From assembly GCA_050181295.1 (NCBI GenBank), contig JBFXDI010000106.1, positions 1 to 14,397 on the forward strand: a stretch of DNA of 14,397 nt, in the 5' to 3' direction. Below, piece by piece: positions 14,025-14,397 of the stretch. The notes beneath the pieces are model-generated. The model had not been told where the DNA came from. It made no database searches and was given only the letters and a program-made list of their open reading frames with translations. The translations under genes were made by a program, and so were the position numbers. Source of the stretch: JBFXDI01 sp050181295 (GTDB lineage: Bacteria; Pseudomonadota; Alphaproteobacteria; Rhizobiales; Aestuariivirgaceae). Positions within the stretch are counted from its first letter, which is position 1. Each line of letters opens with the position of its first letter.

Positions 14025-14397
14025 TCAATCGTACTTGATGTAGGCGAAGCGCAGGTCCTTCTGCGGCGTGCCTTCGAGGCCATGGCCCTCCTGGCCCGGC
14101 TGCCACTGGACCACCTCCTCGATTTTCTTCGCAAGTGCGAAGTCCTTGTCGGTGATGCCTTTCGCCTGGTGGTTCTTGAGCCGCACCTCGACCCAGGCAT
14201 AGGACGCGGTGATGTCGGGGTGATGCCACGCCGCCTCGGCCAGATGCCCGACGGTGTTGATGACCATGAGCGTGCCCTTCCAACTCGCGGTCTTGTACTT
14301 CCGCCGGATCCACCCGCCTTCGAGGTGCCACGTCGGCAATTCCCTCTTGAGACGCTCCTCCACCTCGGCGTCGGAATAGACGCGTTCCGCCCTTTCG
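14025..14397 (-). CDS. Pterin-4a-carbinolamine dehydratase homologue, 5' end beyond window
   Basis: The frame ends at TGA 14027-14025 and stays open to the right edge, so the start is probably just outside. Residues ERAERVYSDAEVEERL precede an in-frame GTG at 14363 and look like family sequence, so that GTG is unlikely to be the true start. The protein belongs to the PCD/DCoH family. It shows WHLEGGWIRRKYKTASWKG, then the signature HLAEAAWHHPDITASYAWVE containing the conserved His-His-Pro-Asp, then GITDKDFALAKKIEEV. The family dehydrates 4a-hydroxy-tetrahydropterins. Homologues are found with H4MPT genes in methylotrophs, so a role in H4MPT synthesis or repair is plausible here. It is the first visible gene of the - strand cluster, 75 bases ahead of fhcB and in the same reading frame. 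The C-terminus GTPQKDLRFAYIKYD is a tail I do not recognise. Confidence 0.86.
   Translation of the reverse strand, partial: ERAERVYSDAEVEERLKRELPTWHLEGGWIRRKYKTASWKGTLMVINTVGHLAEAAWHHPDITASYAWVEVRLKNHQAKGITDKDFALAKKIEEVVQWQPGQEGHGLEGTPQKDLRFAYIKYD

Overview
The window is GC-rich, tightly packed bacterial chromosome and is fully explained by 17 protein-coding genes. Two of these are cut by the window edges. Many neighbours overlap by a few bases, no gap exceeds about 140 bases, and I see no rRNA, tRNA, IS element, CRISPR array or phage gene. The gene content points to an alphaproteobacterium, most likely of the order Hyphomicrobiales, with tetrahydromethanopterin (H4MPT)-linked one-carbon metabolism. 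The key evidence is a complete fhc gene set beside a pterin-carbinolamine dehydratase homologue. The genus cannot be fixed from this window.

Left part (2-5767, + strand) reads as a cell-envelope cluster. It holds the end of a cyclic-nucleotide-binding protein, a LemA protein, a DUF2207 membrane protein with a glycine-rich tail, a NodB-like polysaccharide deacetylase, a GNAT-type acetyltransferase, a Tat-exported L,D-transpeptidase and an OmpA-domain lipoprotein. Spacing is short or overlapping throughout, except for an 85-base gap before the transpeptidase.

Middle part (5668-9268): a fatty-acyl desaturase on the - strand overlaps the 3' end of the OmpA gene by 100 bases. It diverges, across a 137-base gap, from a three-gene ABC importer of the nitrate/sulfonate/taurine type (binding protein, permease, ATPase). 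The importer's substrate is unknown.

Right part (9276-14397, - strand): reading in transcription order, the genes are a pterin-4a-carbinolamine dehydratase homologue (5' end outside the window), fhcB, fhcA, fhcD, fhcC and a small four-cysteine protein. The four fhc genes overlap one another and encode the formyltransferase/hydrolase complex, which releases formate from formyl-H4MPT at the end of the H4MPT formaldehyde-oxidation route. The carbinolamine dehydratase plausibly acts in pterin cofactor metabolism. The rest of the route (Fae, MtdB, Mch) is not in this window.

I found no clearly new system. The best leads are the small four-cysteine protein closing the fhc cluster, the deacetylase/acetyltransferase pair in the envelope cluster, the overlapping tail of the desaturase gene, and the ABC ATPase with an atypical signature motif.
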